DNA from: Actinoplanes liguriensis
GTDB lineage: Bacteria > Actinomycetota > Actinomycetes > Mycobacteriales > Micromonosporaceae
Assembly (NCBI GenBank): GCA_000715855.1
Contig: KL571238.1
Span: 29,540 to 36,286 of the forward strand
DNA: 6,747 bases
Reading direction: 5' to 3'
Positions 6,514 through 6,747 of the stretch are shown here, piece after piece (position 1 is the first letter of the stretch; each line of letters starts with the position of its first letter). The notes under the pieces are model-generated. The model did no database searches and was not told the DNA's origin. It saw nothing but the letters and a program-made list of their open reading frames with translations. Both the position numbers and the translations under genes were made by a program.

Positions 6514-6543
6514 TTGGAGTCGTTTGTCGCCGGTCCCTAGGAT
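6514..6543 (+). promoter_or_regulatory. Putative sigma-70-type promoter for the SRPBCC gene
   Basis: TTGGAG (6514-6519) and TAGGAT (6538-6543) are separated by 18 bp, close to the actinobacterial housekeeping pattern TTGAC-N17/18-TAnnnT. Transcription would start near 6550, leaving a leader of about 100 nt before the TTG start at 6654. The call rests on sequence resemblance alone. Confidence 0.55.
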
Positions 6544-6556
6544 CGGGTTCGGCGAC
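6526..6556. promoter_or_regulatory. Dyad symmetry around the putative -10 box
   Basis: GTCGCCG (6526-6532) is the exact reverse complement of CGGCGAC (6550-6556), and CCC (6535-6537) can pair with GGG (6545-6547). The TAGGAT box begins beside the inner CCC and occupies the loop. It could be an operator for a dimeric repressor, or a hairpin ending the upstream transcript. No T-run follows it, so an intrinsic terminator is less likely. Confidence 0.45.
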
Positions 6557-6632
6557 GGGCGGCTCCTGGCGGCGCTTCCTTCCACCTACTTGCTGAAAAC
6601 GAGAATTTAGCGCCGTCGCTCCCCGCCCGTCG
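6553..6632 (+). other. Nested complementary segments in the leader of the SRPBCC gene
   Basis: CGACGGGCGG (6553-6562) is the exact reverse complement of 6623-6632, and inside it CGGCGCT (6570-6576) is the exact reverse complement of 6609-6615. Together they could form a two-tier stem enclosing an AT-richer 32-nt loop (6577-6608). The outer stem shares bases 6553-6556 with the upstream dyad, so the two structures are mutually exclusive. It ends 10 bases before the GGAG ribosome site. I recognise no known riboswitch family in it. Confidence 0.4.
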
Positions 6633-6642
6633 TCCTCATCTT

Positions 6643-6646
6643 GGAG
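6643..6646 (+). promoter_or_regulatory. Ribosome binding site deciding the TTG start
   Basis: GGAG lies seven bases before TTG 6654. An in-frame TGA at 6648-6650 rules out any earlier start, so the site supports the unusual TTG initiation codon. Confidence 0.7.
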
Positions 6647-6653
6647 TTGACCT

Positions 6654-6747
6654 TTGGCCACCGTTTCGGTCGAGACGTTCGTCGACGTTCCCCCTGACCA
6701 GGCGTGGGAGGCGATCGCGGATGTCGGCTCGGTGCACGAGCGGCTGT
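6654..6747 (+). CDS. SRPBCC (polyketide cyclase/START-like) family protein, 5' part only
   Basis: Only the first 31 codons are in the window. The translation begins (M)ATVSVETFVDVPPDQAW and continues EAIADVGSVHERL. This is the N-terminal pattern of SRPBCC/polyketide_cyc2 proteins, in which a first beta strand is followed by 'vpad.vW..iaDv..v...', leading into a helix. These small proteins form a hydrophobic ligand-binding cup and act in lipid binding, aromatic cyclisation or as uncharacterised partners; no specific function can be assigned from this fragment. The TTG start is supported by GGAG seven bases upstream and an in-frame stop just before it. The gene appears to have its own promoter and leader and is probably not part of the upstream cluster. 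Confidence 0.8.
   Translation, partial: MATVSVETFVDVPPDQAWEAIADVGSVHERL

Noticed and set aside
6526..6556. Intrinsic terminator for the three-gene cluster
   Set aside because: The stem is interrupted, is not followed by a T-run, and overlaps a good -10 box, so an operator or promoter element is preferred.

Overview
The window is very GC-rich DNA with strong G/C bias at third codon positions, GTG/TTG starts next to ATG, and actinobacterial protein families. It looks like a chromosomal segment of a filamentous actinobacterium, plausibly of the Micromonosporaceae (Actinoplanes/Micromonospora type). The phylum-level call is fairly safe; the family is an inference from sequence style only.

Layout from left to right: (a) a large near-perfect inverted repeat (6-99); (b) a plus-strand gene for a class I SAM-dependent methyltransferase whose N-terminal part resembles a uridine-kinase-type P-loop domain that has lost its catalytic motif (173-1165); (c) a convergent minus-strand Cof-type HAD phosphatase (1162-1965) whose stop codon overlaps the methyltransferase stop inside a CTAG palindrome; (d) a 124-bp divergent intergenic region; (e) a tightly packed plus-strand cluster of three genes (2090-6379); (f) about 126 bp of degenerate 13-bp tandem repeats directly after the last stop codon (6380-6505); (g) a promoter-like site, dyad and foldable leader (6514-6653) before a TTG-started, truncated SRPBCC-family gene (6654 to the window end).

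The cluster in (e) is the most interesting part. Its genes are separated by 4 bp and 2 bp, so they are very probably co-transcribed and translationally coupled. They encode an NAD kinase fused to a small GNAT-like acetyltransferase domain, a response-regulator receiver fused to a glutaredoxin-like domain and a thioredoxin-reductase-like flavoprotein, and a soluble histidine kinase with an N-terminal cyclic-nucleotide-binding-like sensor domain. Read together they suggest a phosphorelay whose output is a pyridine-nucleotide-dependent flavoenzyme rather than a transcription factor, linked to an enzyme that makes NADP(H). The flavoenzyme has Ser and Thr exactly where thioredoxin reductase has its CxxC cysteines, and its glutaredoxin-like domain also lacks cysteine, so ordinary thioredoxin reduction is unlikely. 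The receiver-flavoprotein plus CNB-kinase pair is a known type of actinobacterial arrangement; the NAD kinase-GNAT fusion at its head is the part I do not recognise.
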